Shown in pieces: positions 10,201 to 22,200 of a stretch of 64,000 nt of DNA. A model generated the notes under the pieces. The model ran no database searches and was not told where the DNA came from. It worked only from the letters and a program-made list of their open reading frames with translations. A program made the translations under genes and the position numbers. Origin of the DNA: Capra hircus (taxonomy: Eukaryota; Chordata; Mammalia; Artiodactyla; Bovidae); assembly GCF_001704415.2 (NCBI RefSeq), contig NC_030831.1, forward strand, positions 42,144,134 to 42,208,133. Direction: 5' to 3'. Position 1 is the first letter of the stretch. Every line of letters starts with the position of its first letter.

Positions 10201-13200
10201 GTGCAATGGAAATCCCACAACTGTGAAGACAGCATCCCACCTGACCTCCTGCATCTCACGGCCACCTCCTGGTGGTTCTTCTCTCCCTGTCTTTAATGTT
10301 CAGATGACGCCTTAGTTTTATGATCAGCATCCAGCCCTCTGTCCTGCCCCCTGGTTTTCTCTGTGCTTTTCAGCCCCACAGTCTTCCCTTGTGTTTCCTT
10401 ATTCTGTCCACTTCTCATGGGTGAATCTCAGTCTGTCCTTTAAAGAGACACCAGGGCTGGGCTCTTAGAGGAAAATGTTTCTGACTCTGCTTTCCAACCC
10501 TCTGAGCAGGGGGGTGTGCTGAATCCCAGCGAGTGACCTTTTCTTCTGCTGCGATTACAGACCAGAAACCCAGCCAGCTCACCCTGTGGGGAGTAACGCA
10601 GGCATTTCATGAGGCTTCTTGTTTTAGTTTTTTAAAAGGGATCTATATAAAGTAAATGGGGATTTCACTAATGGAAGAGTGCTGTGGGGATGAATAGAGA
10701 CCCTTACAGGTGTGTGCGTGTAGGCAGGTATGAGGACTTGCCACAGAGCTGGGGTGCTGAGGGAGGCTCTGTCCCTGGGTTTCCAGCCCAGCAGGGTCCT
10801 TGGGCTGGTAGAACTGGAAGGGGGAGGTGAAGTAACAGCACCAAGCGACCCCTGGGATGTCACATGACGTCATGTCACATGACACTCAATTGCCAGGTAA
10901 GGGAGTGGAGCTTGTAGGGCCTTAAAAGGGCCTCAGAAGCACAGCCCAGAAAATATATATATTTTTAAAAAGACATCGCTTTAAAAAGATGGAGTGTGTT
11001 ATTTCTAGATCTCCATCTCAGGTTAGGTTAATCTTAGTAAGATAACTAGTAGAATCTTTTTTCAATAAGAATAGAAATATTTTGGAAACTTTTGCTGAAG
11101 TTATAATTTATGGTTTGAACATGTTGCTGCTCTTGATGTGAATTGCATGATTGTGCATTTTACCCCTGTCAGCCCTGTGCTTCCAATTTGTTAATGATAA
11201 TTATTGTGTCACAACCAACCACATGCACACCCTTGGTCTTGCTTGTGAGCAGTGTATTTACAGATGCTCTGCTGGTGTCTTCTCTGTATGTCCTTGACTT
11301 CTTCGTTATTAAAATTATCCATGGGTAGAAGAAAAACAGTAATTATAAACTTACAAGCACCATAATAATTTGCAGTTGCCCTCAGCCCTGATCACAACAA
11401 CAGCGACATCAGTAACATTTGAGGAAGATTGAACACAGGCCTGGAATTGAAGCCAAAACTTACTCTGTTCTTTCTCAGGCAGGAAAGTGCTTTGAGAGAG
11501 TTGCGTTGAAATAAACACATTACCCTGTGTAAACTAGCTAGCTAGTGGGAAGTTGCTTTATAACACAGGGAGCTCAGTCTGGTGCTCTGGGACAATTTAG
11601 CGGGGTGGGATGGGGTGGGAGGTAGGAGGGAGGTTCAAGAGGGAGGGGAACACATGTAAACCTGTGGCTGATTCGTGTTGTTGTATGGCAGAAACGAACA
11701 CAACATGGTAAAGCAATTGTCCTCTAATTCAAAATAAATTTAAAAATTTTTAAAAAAGAAAAAAAAAAAGGAAAAGCACTTCAGAGTGCCTTGGATGAAG
11801 AAGGAGGTCTTGAAATTACTCTAGTTTATGAATATTTCTGTAATCAGGACAGCTGACATGTACTGAGGGTAACTCACATGCCAGACACCGTGCTGAGTGT
11901 TTTGGCTTTCTGTTGCTTTGTGACAGACCGCCCCAAATTAGTGCTTAAAACAACAATTTGTTGTTCCTCCTCACTGAATGCTCTGGGGGCTTACTGGGCT
12001 CAGATGGGCAGTCCTTGCTCAGATGGTGGCCGAAGTTGCAGTCGCTTGGGCTGGGCTGGCTGCACCCGCTGGGTGACCAGACATCTGTCTTCACATGGCT
12101 TCTCCACGCCGTCACGTGGGCTTCCTCACAGTGTGGAGTCTCAGGGCAGTCAGACTGCCTCCACGGTGGCTTGCCATCTCCAGAGGAGTTGTGAACTCAA
12201 GTTTTCATACGTGACACACAGTGAGTCGAAACAAACTGAAATGTCAGAGTTTGCAGCAGAGGAAGGGGTATTGCAGAACTGAGCAAAGAGAACAAACAGC
12301 TCATGCTCAAAAACGTCTGAACTCCTCAATGGTTTGGGGGAAGAGTTTTATAGGAAAATTTGGGTAAGGGCAGGAAGCAGGTTGTGTTCCAGGAATCTTG
12401 TGCTCAGCCTGAAGTTAGCATCCTCCACCTGGGTGAGAGGATTTTGAGCATGACCTTGCTAGCATGTGAAATGAGCAGTAGTTTGAACATCTGGCAATAC
12501 TTTGGCCACTTGATGCGAAGAGCCAACTCATTGGAAAAGATCCTGATGCTGGGAAAGACAGAAGGCAAGAGGAGAAGGGGGCGACAGAGGATGAGATGAT
12601 TGGATAACATCACCGACTCAGTGGACTTGAGTTTGAGGAAGCTCCGGGAGATGGTGAAGGACATTGAAGCCTGGCGTGGTGTGGTCCATGGGGTCACAAA
12701 GAGTCGGACACAACTGAGCAACTGAACAACAACAACAACATGGGTGGAGGCCTTAGTTCCTGCAGAAGAGCTCAGAGATATTTTCTGTGCATCCCTGGAG
12801 GAGGAACCAGGACCCTGCCCAAGCTGCACTACTATTTCCTGTGTGCTTTCCCTTTGTTTCTGCATCTCCTCCCTTCCACAATTAGAAACTGCTTGAGTCT
12901 GCCCTTTGGAACTTGAGGAAGGTCTAGGAGGCCGAAGCCTTTTTCCTACAAACAAGAAACGGGGGACAAAGAAAGGCTTTTGTGCCCACGTGGGCCCCAC
13001 AAGGTCCTGCTTGGTTTCTGTTCCATGAGCTTTGGGTGGATGCTAACAGGCTCCTTGCTCATAGGTCACAGAATGTCATTTCTGTCACATTTCACTGATC
13101 GGGTCAGACGGCCAGCCCAGAAGCAAAGGGAGGATTAGACTCCATCTCTTTTTCAGTCTGTTGGACTGCATGAGCGTTTCACCCATATCATGCATTAAAG

Positions 13201-16200
13201 GAAACTGAAGCTCGGGGCCAGGTAACAGCACAAAGACTCCCAGCTGATAATGATAATAATAATAAGTGAGCTTTCGAGGATTACAACGAGCTCTGCATGA
13301 CCCTGGAACCAGCGCATGCAGCCTCTTTGCTGGGCTGAAGACTTTCTCAGTCGCAAATTACTTGTTCACACTGGCATGTGGCACAGTAGAATGGGGTCAC
13401 AAAAATAAAGAAATAAAATAATTCATCAAATTGAACCAGGTTTGAAGTACTTCCCTGGATAAGAAAGTGAAAGTGTTAGTTATTCAGTTGGGTCCGACTC
13501 TGGGCGAGCCTATGGAGTGAGTATCCTCCCTGAAAGAAAAGGCAGATACCCTCAGTGTCAGGGTTCTGGCCAGGGTTGGGGAGGTGAGATGACTGGCCTG
13601 AATGAGCTGTGAAGATGTGAAGTGGTGTCTGCAGGGAGGCCGGGACACATGCAGGACACACCGTGCTTGCGACAGTGACGCCGCCCCGCCCTGGGTTCCC
13701 TCAGCGCCTCGCAGGGGCAAACACCTGCATGCAGAGCTGTTGCTTTCAGCCTTGGGTCAGCCCTGTGTGGCAGCCCCTGCCTGCGTTTTGTGGTGTGAGA
13801 TGAGCTTTGGTAGGTCCCAGGCATCCCGGACATCACAGGGCTGTGTGTGCAGAGGGACCTTGGGCTCAGCTTTGTCCGTTGCCCTTTTTCCAGCTCGTGT
13901 TCAGGAAGCCCTGGATTCCAGGCCTTTTTTTTTCTTCACTCCCTCAGGGAATATGTGTTAAGTGCTATAATTGTTTCAGAAAGTGTTGGTTCGCAAACTG
14001 TGATCAACCTGCTGGATGGTGGAGCTGTAGGCATTAGGAGTTTCTAGGGCTGCAATTCAACTGTCTTCACAGCTAGATGGGCCTCCTGCCAGCTGAACAC
14101 TGTGGACGCTGGGTCACCCTCGGGTCGGCAGATGTGGCTTGCTCTAGCTTTGTCACGTCCTGGCTCAATTCCCCTGGGAGATCACATAGCTACTGGGGTC
14201 CAGATTCCCGCTTTGTAAACTGCTGGCAGTTTGCACAGACAACCACTCTGACTCGGCCTGGGGTGTCATGTTGAAAAATTCTCTTACCTCTTCTTCCAAA
14301 AACCATTTTACACCCTGATAATCTTGAGGCTTAAGAGAGTCTAAGTAGGTTCTTTGCACAAGAGGATCTCTAATTAAGTTTTATTTAATCTGCTTAGCCA
14401 TGGGATCTGGCAAGGCATAGGTGATAAGTAATAGCTTTTGATTTACTGTGTGATATTGTCCTTCTTTTCATGAATTTGACCCAATTTGTAACATACTCTT
14501 CAATTAAAAAAAAAATTTGACATTAACACTGAATAAGTTTAAGGTTCGAGCTCAGTTGCTCTGTTGAGTCCAACCCTTTGGGACCCTGTGGACTGTAGCC
14601 CACCAGGCTCCTCTGTCCATGGGATTTTGCAGGCAAGAGTACTGGAGTGGGTTGCCGTTTCCTCTTCCAGGGGATCTTCCTGACCCAGAGATTGAACCCG
14701 AGTCTTCTTAGCAGGCAAATTCTTTACCACTGAGTTTAAGGTTAGGTGTGTATACACTTATGTGTTGTAATATGATTGCTGATGTAGTCGTATTTGTCAC
14801 ATTGCATAATTATAGTACAATTTTTGTCTATATTCATCGTACTGTGCCTTAAGTCTCAATGGCTTATTCACTACTTGTTACAACTTTGTGCCCTTAACAA
14901 TAGCAGTCTTACCCCTGCCCCCCTGCTGAAGCCCCGTCCCCTGGTTACCACCATTTTACTGTCTGTTTTTTATAGGTTTAACTTTTTCAGATTTAACATA
15001 TAAGTGGTAGCACCCAGTACTGGTCTTTCTCTGACTTATTTCACATAGCGTCATGTGCTCAAGGTCCGTCCATGTGGTCACAGATGAGAGGATGTTTTCC
15101 TTCCTCAAGGCTGAATAATACTCTCTCGTCTGTTTGTACTACATCCCTTTTATCCATTCATTCGTTGATGAGCATTTGGATTATTTCCATATCTGGGCTC
15201 TTGTGAATGATACTATGGTTAACATGGGGTGCAGATATTTCGTTGAAATTCTGTGTTCATTTCCTTCAGGTATAAGCCCAGACATGGAATTACTAGAGCA
15301 TATTTTAGATCTATTTTTAATTTTTTGAGGAACCTCAATATTATTTTCCATAGTGTTAGACCAATTTACATTCCCACCACAGAGCACAAGGGTTCCCTTT
15401 TTTTTTTTTTTAAGGGTTCCCTTTTAACCATATTTTCACTACAACTTGTTGTCTCTTGTCTTTTTGGTGATGGCCATTCTAACAGGTGTAAGGTGATATC
15501 TCATGGCGATGTAACATATTCTTTATATTTTTGTACTGAAATGTAAGGTTCTTGCGAAAAAGCTCACAGGTCTTATGGTGCACAATGGATTTTTACAAAT
15601 TAAATGTCCAGATGAAAGAGTAGAATATTCCTGGGAATTCCCTGGAGGCCTAATCGCTAGGATTCTGTGCTTCCGTTGCCAGGGACCCAGGTTCAATCCA
15701 TGATCAGGGAACTAAGATCTCACAAACTATGCTGCTGCTGCTGCTGCTAAGTCGCTTCAGTCGTGTCCGACTCTGTGCCACCCCATAGATGGCAGCCCAC
15801 CAGGCTTCCCCGTCCCTAAGATTCTCCAGGCAAGAACACTGGAGTGGGTTGCCATTTGAGGCATAGCCAAAAAAAATTAAAAACCAGAATATTCCCAGTA
15901 AGTGTTTATGAATGATTTTCTGCACCTTTACCAACACTGAATATCATCAAAACTTTTCATCTTTGCTGATATTATAGATAAAAGATGATCAGTTCAGTTC
16001 AGTTCAGTTCAGTCATGTCTGACTCTTTGCAACCCTATGAATCGCAGCACGCCAGGCCTCCCAGTCCATCACCAACTCCCGGAGTTCAGTCAGACTCACG
16101 TCCATCGAATCAGTGATGCCATCCAGCCATCTCATCCTCTGTCGTCCCCTTCTCCTCCTGCCCCCAATCCCTCCCAGCATCAGAGTCTTTTCCAATGAGT

Positions 16201-19200
16201 CAACTCTTCACATGAGGTGGCCAAAGTGCTGGAGTTTCAGCTTTAGCATCATTCCTTCCAAAGAAATCCCAGGGCTGATCTCCTTCAGAATGGACTGGTT
16301 GGATCTCCTTGCAGTCCACCTGTTCTAATTTGATTTCTTTAATTATGGATGACTCTGAGCATCTTTTTATGTTTATTGACTAGCTATATTTCTTGTTACC
16401 TACACATTCACATCATTTACCTAATTTGTATTGGGTTATTTTTCTTTCTGACTTGTGAGAATGCTTTGTACATTAAGAAACCAAACCCTTAGTCATTTGT
16501 ATTGCACAAGCCTTTCTTCAATTTGTTGCTCTCTAGTTTACTTTTTTTTTACTGAATTAAAAATCATATTAATATTTTAAACTCTTTATTTAGTCAAATA
16601 TATCAGTATTTTCCTTTATGGTTTTGGTTTTTATGTCTTGCTTAGAAAGTGCTTCCGTATTCTAATATTGTAAAATTTTAACATATTTTAATTTTTCTTT
16701 TGTTCATTCATAGTGTCTTAAATTTTTTTAATTAAGGAATATTTTTTTATCATGTGAAATTTATTTTGGTACAAAGACTCAGGTTGGGATTCAGATTTTT
16801 TTTTTTTTTGGGATTCAGATTTTATTTCTTTACTCCAAATTTCTAGATAGTTGTTCTAATGCTGTTTATTGCTTAATTCATCATTATTCACGGGTCTGAC
16901 ATGTTATTTTTTATCATAAATGAAGTCCTCATATGTATTTGGGTCTGTTTATGGACTCTGCATTGTTCTACTAAAACATGCACTGATTTCTGAATCTATC
17001 AGATTCAGGAAAATTTAGAAATCGTGTGAAGGAACCTGCTTTGGGGTACTGAATGGTGCACGGGTCTTGGACATCCAGGGCTGCAAGTACGATCTAGTTG
17101 ATTGGTTTGCTCATGGAACAAATATTAATATTAATGAGCACAAGCTTTACTAGGTGCTGAGTGTATTGCGAGTTTTGTTCATCTGTGCCAATGTTCATCT
17201 TACTGAGAATGATAAGCTGGAACACTGCATATATGGAATTCGTTCAGTGGTTAGTGGAAGATGCTTTAATGAGTGAAAAATCTGAGAGGAGCTAAAGGGA
17301 AAGAGTGATGTTGTGAGCTGAGCCTTAGCTGGGTGGTACTCATCTCTGAAGTGCGGTGGCTTCTGTGTTTGGACCAGTTTTAGAAAAATACGTAGGCGAA
17401 ATGGTGAGTTAACAGTTTCCACCATCTACAGCACTGGGGTATTTTCCATGCTGTGTTTCTTTATTTTTCCCCCTTCAGTATGAGTGGGATTACTTCTGCT
17501 GGAGTTAGTCCAAAAAGTGCTGTGTCAGTGGGAAAGTTGAGCTTAATGTCCGCTTAAGATGATCCTGGATCCTGGATCCTTCATCTCCCACGAATAGAGC
17601 AGGGCTGGAGTCCTTGTGACTGGCTGAAGCTTTCTGATACCTGTGGTGTTGGACTGTAGAGCATACTCTCCAGTCAGTGAAGCAATGACCCTGCATCACA
17701 GTGGGTCCAGCCCTGCTTGTTGCCGCCCAGGAGGGGCAGAGGCTCCTTTCAGAAGGACACTCTTCAGTGTCAAGTGTGAATCCAGAGGCACAGGTTCTTC
17801 TTCTTTCTAGAAGTCTGATTCCTCCTCTCTGCCAGGAGTCCTAACCTGAACCCAAAGTGTCATCCCATTCTCCTGGGCTCCCATCCCTTCCAGGAGTCGC
17901 CCAAGAGAGGTATGGTCCCAGTTCCTGGGACCATGGACTGCCACCTGCCTCCCATCTGGCAACCTCTGCTCCTGCTCTGGGGGTGGATCCACATGTCCTG
18001 GGTGCTGTGTCCCAGCCTCTCTGCTGCCGCCCCCTCCTCTGTCGTTAGACTCATCTTCCCTCCCATTTGCCCTCATACGTGAATCCATGCACATGACTGG
18101 TGAAATCTCATGGGTGTGAAATGGTCTCATTGCCCTCTGATGGACAGAACTCCTTTTGACTGGAATGTTAACACTTCTGTTGCCCGTAATCCTCATATAT
18201 CACGGGATGGAAGACTTCCTTGGGTTAGTTTCCAGGTCACATGTAGGGGGGCAGGATTCTCAGAGCCCCTGCAAAGTGTCCGAGGAAAGAGCTGCTTCTA
18301 CCTGAGAACTAAACTGAGTTTCATCTGGAGTTGGGTGTGGCTCCCAGTCTGAGTTGTAGAAGCCACATAATTAGCCGGAATGAATGTGGTCGGTGTTTGT
18401 GTGTTATTTTAGGAAATTCCTTAGAGTTTTAATTTCGGAGGGAAGCAGATCCTGCCTCTGAATAGACTCAAGGAGGCTGAGCACCTCTTGGGCAGCGCGG
18501 CTAGTGACCTAGTTTGAACAGCCTGAGGTCTGCGCCCGAGACCTGGCCTGGGAGCCAGGCGACAGTGGGGAGCTGTGCCTGCAGACTCGTGGTTGGCCTG
18601 GGGTTGAAGCGTGATTTCGGCTGTGACCACGGCTCTCCAGTTTCCTGAGAATCCCATGAGTAACCCGTGTGGCTCACTGCGTCCTGCAGTGATGCTTTTC
18701 TGGTTCTGAGGTCTTAACAGAGCTCACGCCTCACGGTGCCAGGTGATGGAACGGTGGTCTCACATCAGCAGCATGTGCTGGGTGTCTTGTGTGTGATCTT
18801 ACTCTCACAAAATCTGTTTCTTCTTTCGAAAAGGGGCACTTTTCCTCACTCTTTGCCATCTCGATGTAGAGAGTAAACAGCATCTTCTTTGCCATTAAGA
18901 TGTTTAATTTTGAGTCTGGACTTTGGATCTTGAACCCAGAGCTGAAGCTGTGGAAGCTGGCTCCCCATTGTTGTCTCTGTCAGGTCCGCAGGGGGACCAA
19001 GCGGGCCCAGGGCCTCCCCATAGGTGGTGCCCTGTGATGCTGGAGGCAGCGGAGCCCTTCCTGTGACAGAGAGAGTGTTCCTGCTTGTTCATTCATAGTC
19101 AGAGCTGAAATTTGTTCATTTATAAATTTCTTGACAACTCAGAATAAGAAAATAGTGGCATTCAACTGACTGTGTTAACATGATATTGCGTGCCCAAAGG

Positions 19201-22200
19201 CAATTCGGCAAATGTTAACAATTAATTAGGCTTACCGAAGGCAAAAGAAGTCTCCAGTGGGTCACGCTTTCAGTTTCTAAAAAGCCTTCAGACTCCAGTG
19301 GTGATAAATTTGTTTGAAATATTGTATAATCTGTGTTAGAATACACAAATGTATATTAAAAGCAGAGTACTGTTTCATGTGAATTTCCAAGCTTTCCCCT
19401 AAGACTAAAAGGTAATGCTTTGAAATATTGGATGAGAAGAACCAGAGGTCATTATTTTTGTTTTTAAATCTGTGTGATCTTCACTTTACTCTTTCAAGTG
19501 TCTATTAAAATGTGTCACCTATTTGTACTTACGAATGTTTTATATGCCAGTTGTAAAAATGGATCAATGGATTTATGTGTCTAGCAGAAGATCAGTTAAT
19601 TGGTTTTGAATGGTGTGCCAAGGTGACACAGTCAGTTTTATGATTTCCGTAGATGATGGATTTTGCTCCTGTGACAAGGTCAAGCACATAAAAATTCCAA
19701 TCAAATGCCGTAAAAAGCACAGTTCCGTATGCCAGTCTGATTCTGTAGGCGTCTTTTTGTGGCAGGGTTGGCAATTCCATCTGTCCCAGCTGAAAGTCAG
19801 CCTCAGTCCTGTCTCTGTAGCAGATGATCACACACACAGCTTCCTGATACACATAATATAGTGAAAATACATGGATAATATGGATTTACATTATAGATTA
19901 TTTAAATCTGAAAGCGTACTTATTTCGATTGCAGTCGAGGCTGAGTGGGAGGCGGAGTATAGCTGCCATAATTCAGGAGGGCAAGGGCGGTGTTGGTCTC
20001 TCTTGGTGATAGTCTGTTTTCTCTCTCCTGGTTGGTATCCTGGGGGGAGCAGGTAAATACTGCTGTTAATTGCGTGCCGTTCCTAATGGGCAGGTGTCTG
20101 TTGTCCTCGACTGCAGCTCTTGATCAAAAATGGAGTAACCAACGCGAATAGCTTGTGTTTATTATTCTGGTCATGGACGACAGCAGGTGCCACAGCAGAT
20201 CAATCTCAGATTGTTAATAGGTCGTTGAGAAGGCAGAAAATGGCAGGCTAGGGTAAATTGACCCGTAGCTGTCATATAATCTCAGGGAACGACGGTTGGT
20301 TGATTATGTGTGCTGCAGCTGAAACATATAGCTTAAGGCATCTAAGTCAGGGTCAGGGGATTCCAGCAGATACCCCACCCCCTTCTGCTTCTTTCAAGGG
20401 CCCCTGTTACTGAATGGTCTTAAAAAGAGTTTTGTCTGCCCTAATGGTAACCAACAAGACAGGATTGCCAATGACTTGGTCTTGGCAGGCAGCCAGCATG
20501 TAAAGGATGCTTGGTGCCGTGGCACCCCTGCTGGGCTTTATGCGTGGAAGTGGATGCAACTGCTGAAGGGCCAGAGCTGCCCTGTGGGGCAGAGAGCGCA
20601 ACCCAGGTCAGATGATGTCCTGCCAGCCCCGGGTGGTGGGAAACTGAGTCTGGGGAGACAGAGCATCTGCCCAATAGCTAAATGTGGGTAAGTGGCATTT
20701 TCCAAAGAAGGGCGTAGTCTAGAAAAAAATATGGGTTTAAAGAAGTGGTGTACTGTCATCCTTGTATATAGATATATAAGTAAAGCTTATCAATTTAGAT
20801 TTGGAAATTGTAAGATTTCAGACACAGGGCCAGAATGAATCTACCTTATAAGTGAATGAGGAATAAGCAGATGATGAGGTCCAACAAGCTCTAAGGATAA
20901 TTCTCAGCTTGTTTAGAGGGATGTGTGGGTTTTTAGATTTTCTAGATGCACTGTGTTGATGAGGATACAGGCTGAGATCCCAAAGTCCAGGGACTTAGAC
21001 AGGAGAGAAATCATCTCTTTCTTCTTGGTCAGCTCTGGTAGCTGATTCAGGACTTCTCTGATGGATTTGGGGGTCAATTTATTGCCTCTGCTTCTATCCC
21101 ATTTGCTGGATCCTAGTCTCCTGACCACCTCGACAGCAGGGGTGACCTGCTAAATCTCAGCGCTCTGTTTCTAATGGATGAACAGCAGCAATGATCCTCT
21201 CCCATATGCCCTTTCCATGTCCTAACAAGGTCACTGCCGGCATATGAAATTTGAAGACAGCGGGTTTATTACTTGACCGGATCTGTGACATGAGCCATTT
21301 CTCAGACTCTGGATTCTAAGGAGAGGGAACCAAGCGTTAAGCTGGTTTGTGGAGCCTCCTAGACTTAGATCCCTCGCTTGTATAATGTTGGTAACAGTGT
21401 CTGTCCCAGCGAGTAAAAGTTACGCAGCACAGGTAGCATGAGACCATGGGGGCCCCTGCCTGTCGTGTGATAACTTCTCAATAGAAGGAAGTTCTTCCCC
21501 TCCAGGAGGACTGGTAAAGGTCATCTACTTCCCCGATGCTTCTGGAAAAACAAGTCGATTTGCTCAAAAGTTACCTTAGTTTGCCTTATTGCACCAGGAT
21601 TACACCACATTACTGTAAGTGTTTTTACTTCTCCAAATGCAAATTTTAAAATTCTGTGGTGAGCTAACATTCACCAGAGGCAACTCATACCATCCAGACA
21701 CATCTTCTGGCCCCATCGCACCAGGGCTAGAAAGAAGGGACAATAGAGCAGGTGTCTGGGGCATGAGGCATGCCCCGTGAGCTACCGTTCCCAAGGCAGA
21801 GTGGATATTCTCCACCTGGCCTGTAGCCTGGGTCCCTGGCTCTCGAGCCCAGACCCTGTCAGGTGAACTGCTGGTCCTGGGCAGACCCCTGGCAGGTGTT
21901 GCTTTTGGGCAGGTGTGATTCCTGCTGGGGAATCTTGTGCTGGAAATGTGAGATGGCCAGTGGCACCCTGGGACATGGCAGCTCCAGATTTGGCGGGACA
22001 TCACTAAGTGATGGATCACGGGGACTGAAGTCCTGAGGTTGGAATTGATGAGGCTTTAGTGGGAGGACCCGCTGTTTGGGAAGCCATATTCTTTCCCATC
22101 ACTGCCCCTCCCCAGCCAGGGTCCCACGTGTGGGCTCCCAAAGCAGCTCCTCTAGTGCTTTGCTGGCTTCCCTAGCCTGTGCGAGGGGGTGTTGAGGAGC

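Larger units (their letters stand above)
15896..16990 (-). mobile_element. L1M LINE fragment with BovB and poly(T) insertions
   Basis: AT-rich reverse L1 ORF2/3' sequence, e.g. CTGAGCATCTTTTTATGTTT and GTCATTTGTATTGCACAAGC, interrupted by BovB at 15990-16317 and a poly(T) scar at 16786-16823. Boundaries approximate. Confidence 0.6.

Noticed and set aside
12106..12116. Other CACGTG E-boxes (also near 7387, 7979, 12986, 22126, 61773)
   Set aside because: The 6-mer is expected several times in 64 kb. Without promoter position or symmetric context they carry little weight.
12404..13000. 198-codon minus-strand frame
   Set aside because: Its middle is reverse-read BovB and its ends are flanking DNA, so the frame is a patchwork.
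19592..19852. 86-codon minus-strand frame as a gene
   Set aside because: No domain recognised, no splice or promoter context, and length within chance for AT-moderate DNA. Kept only as part of a conservation check.
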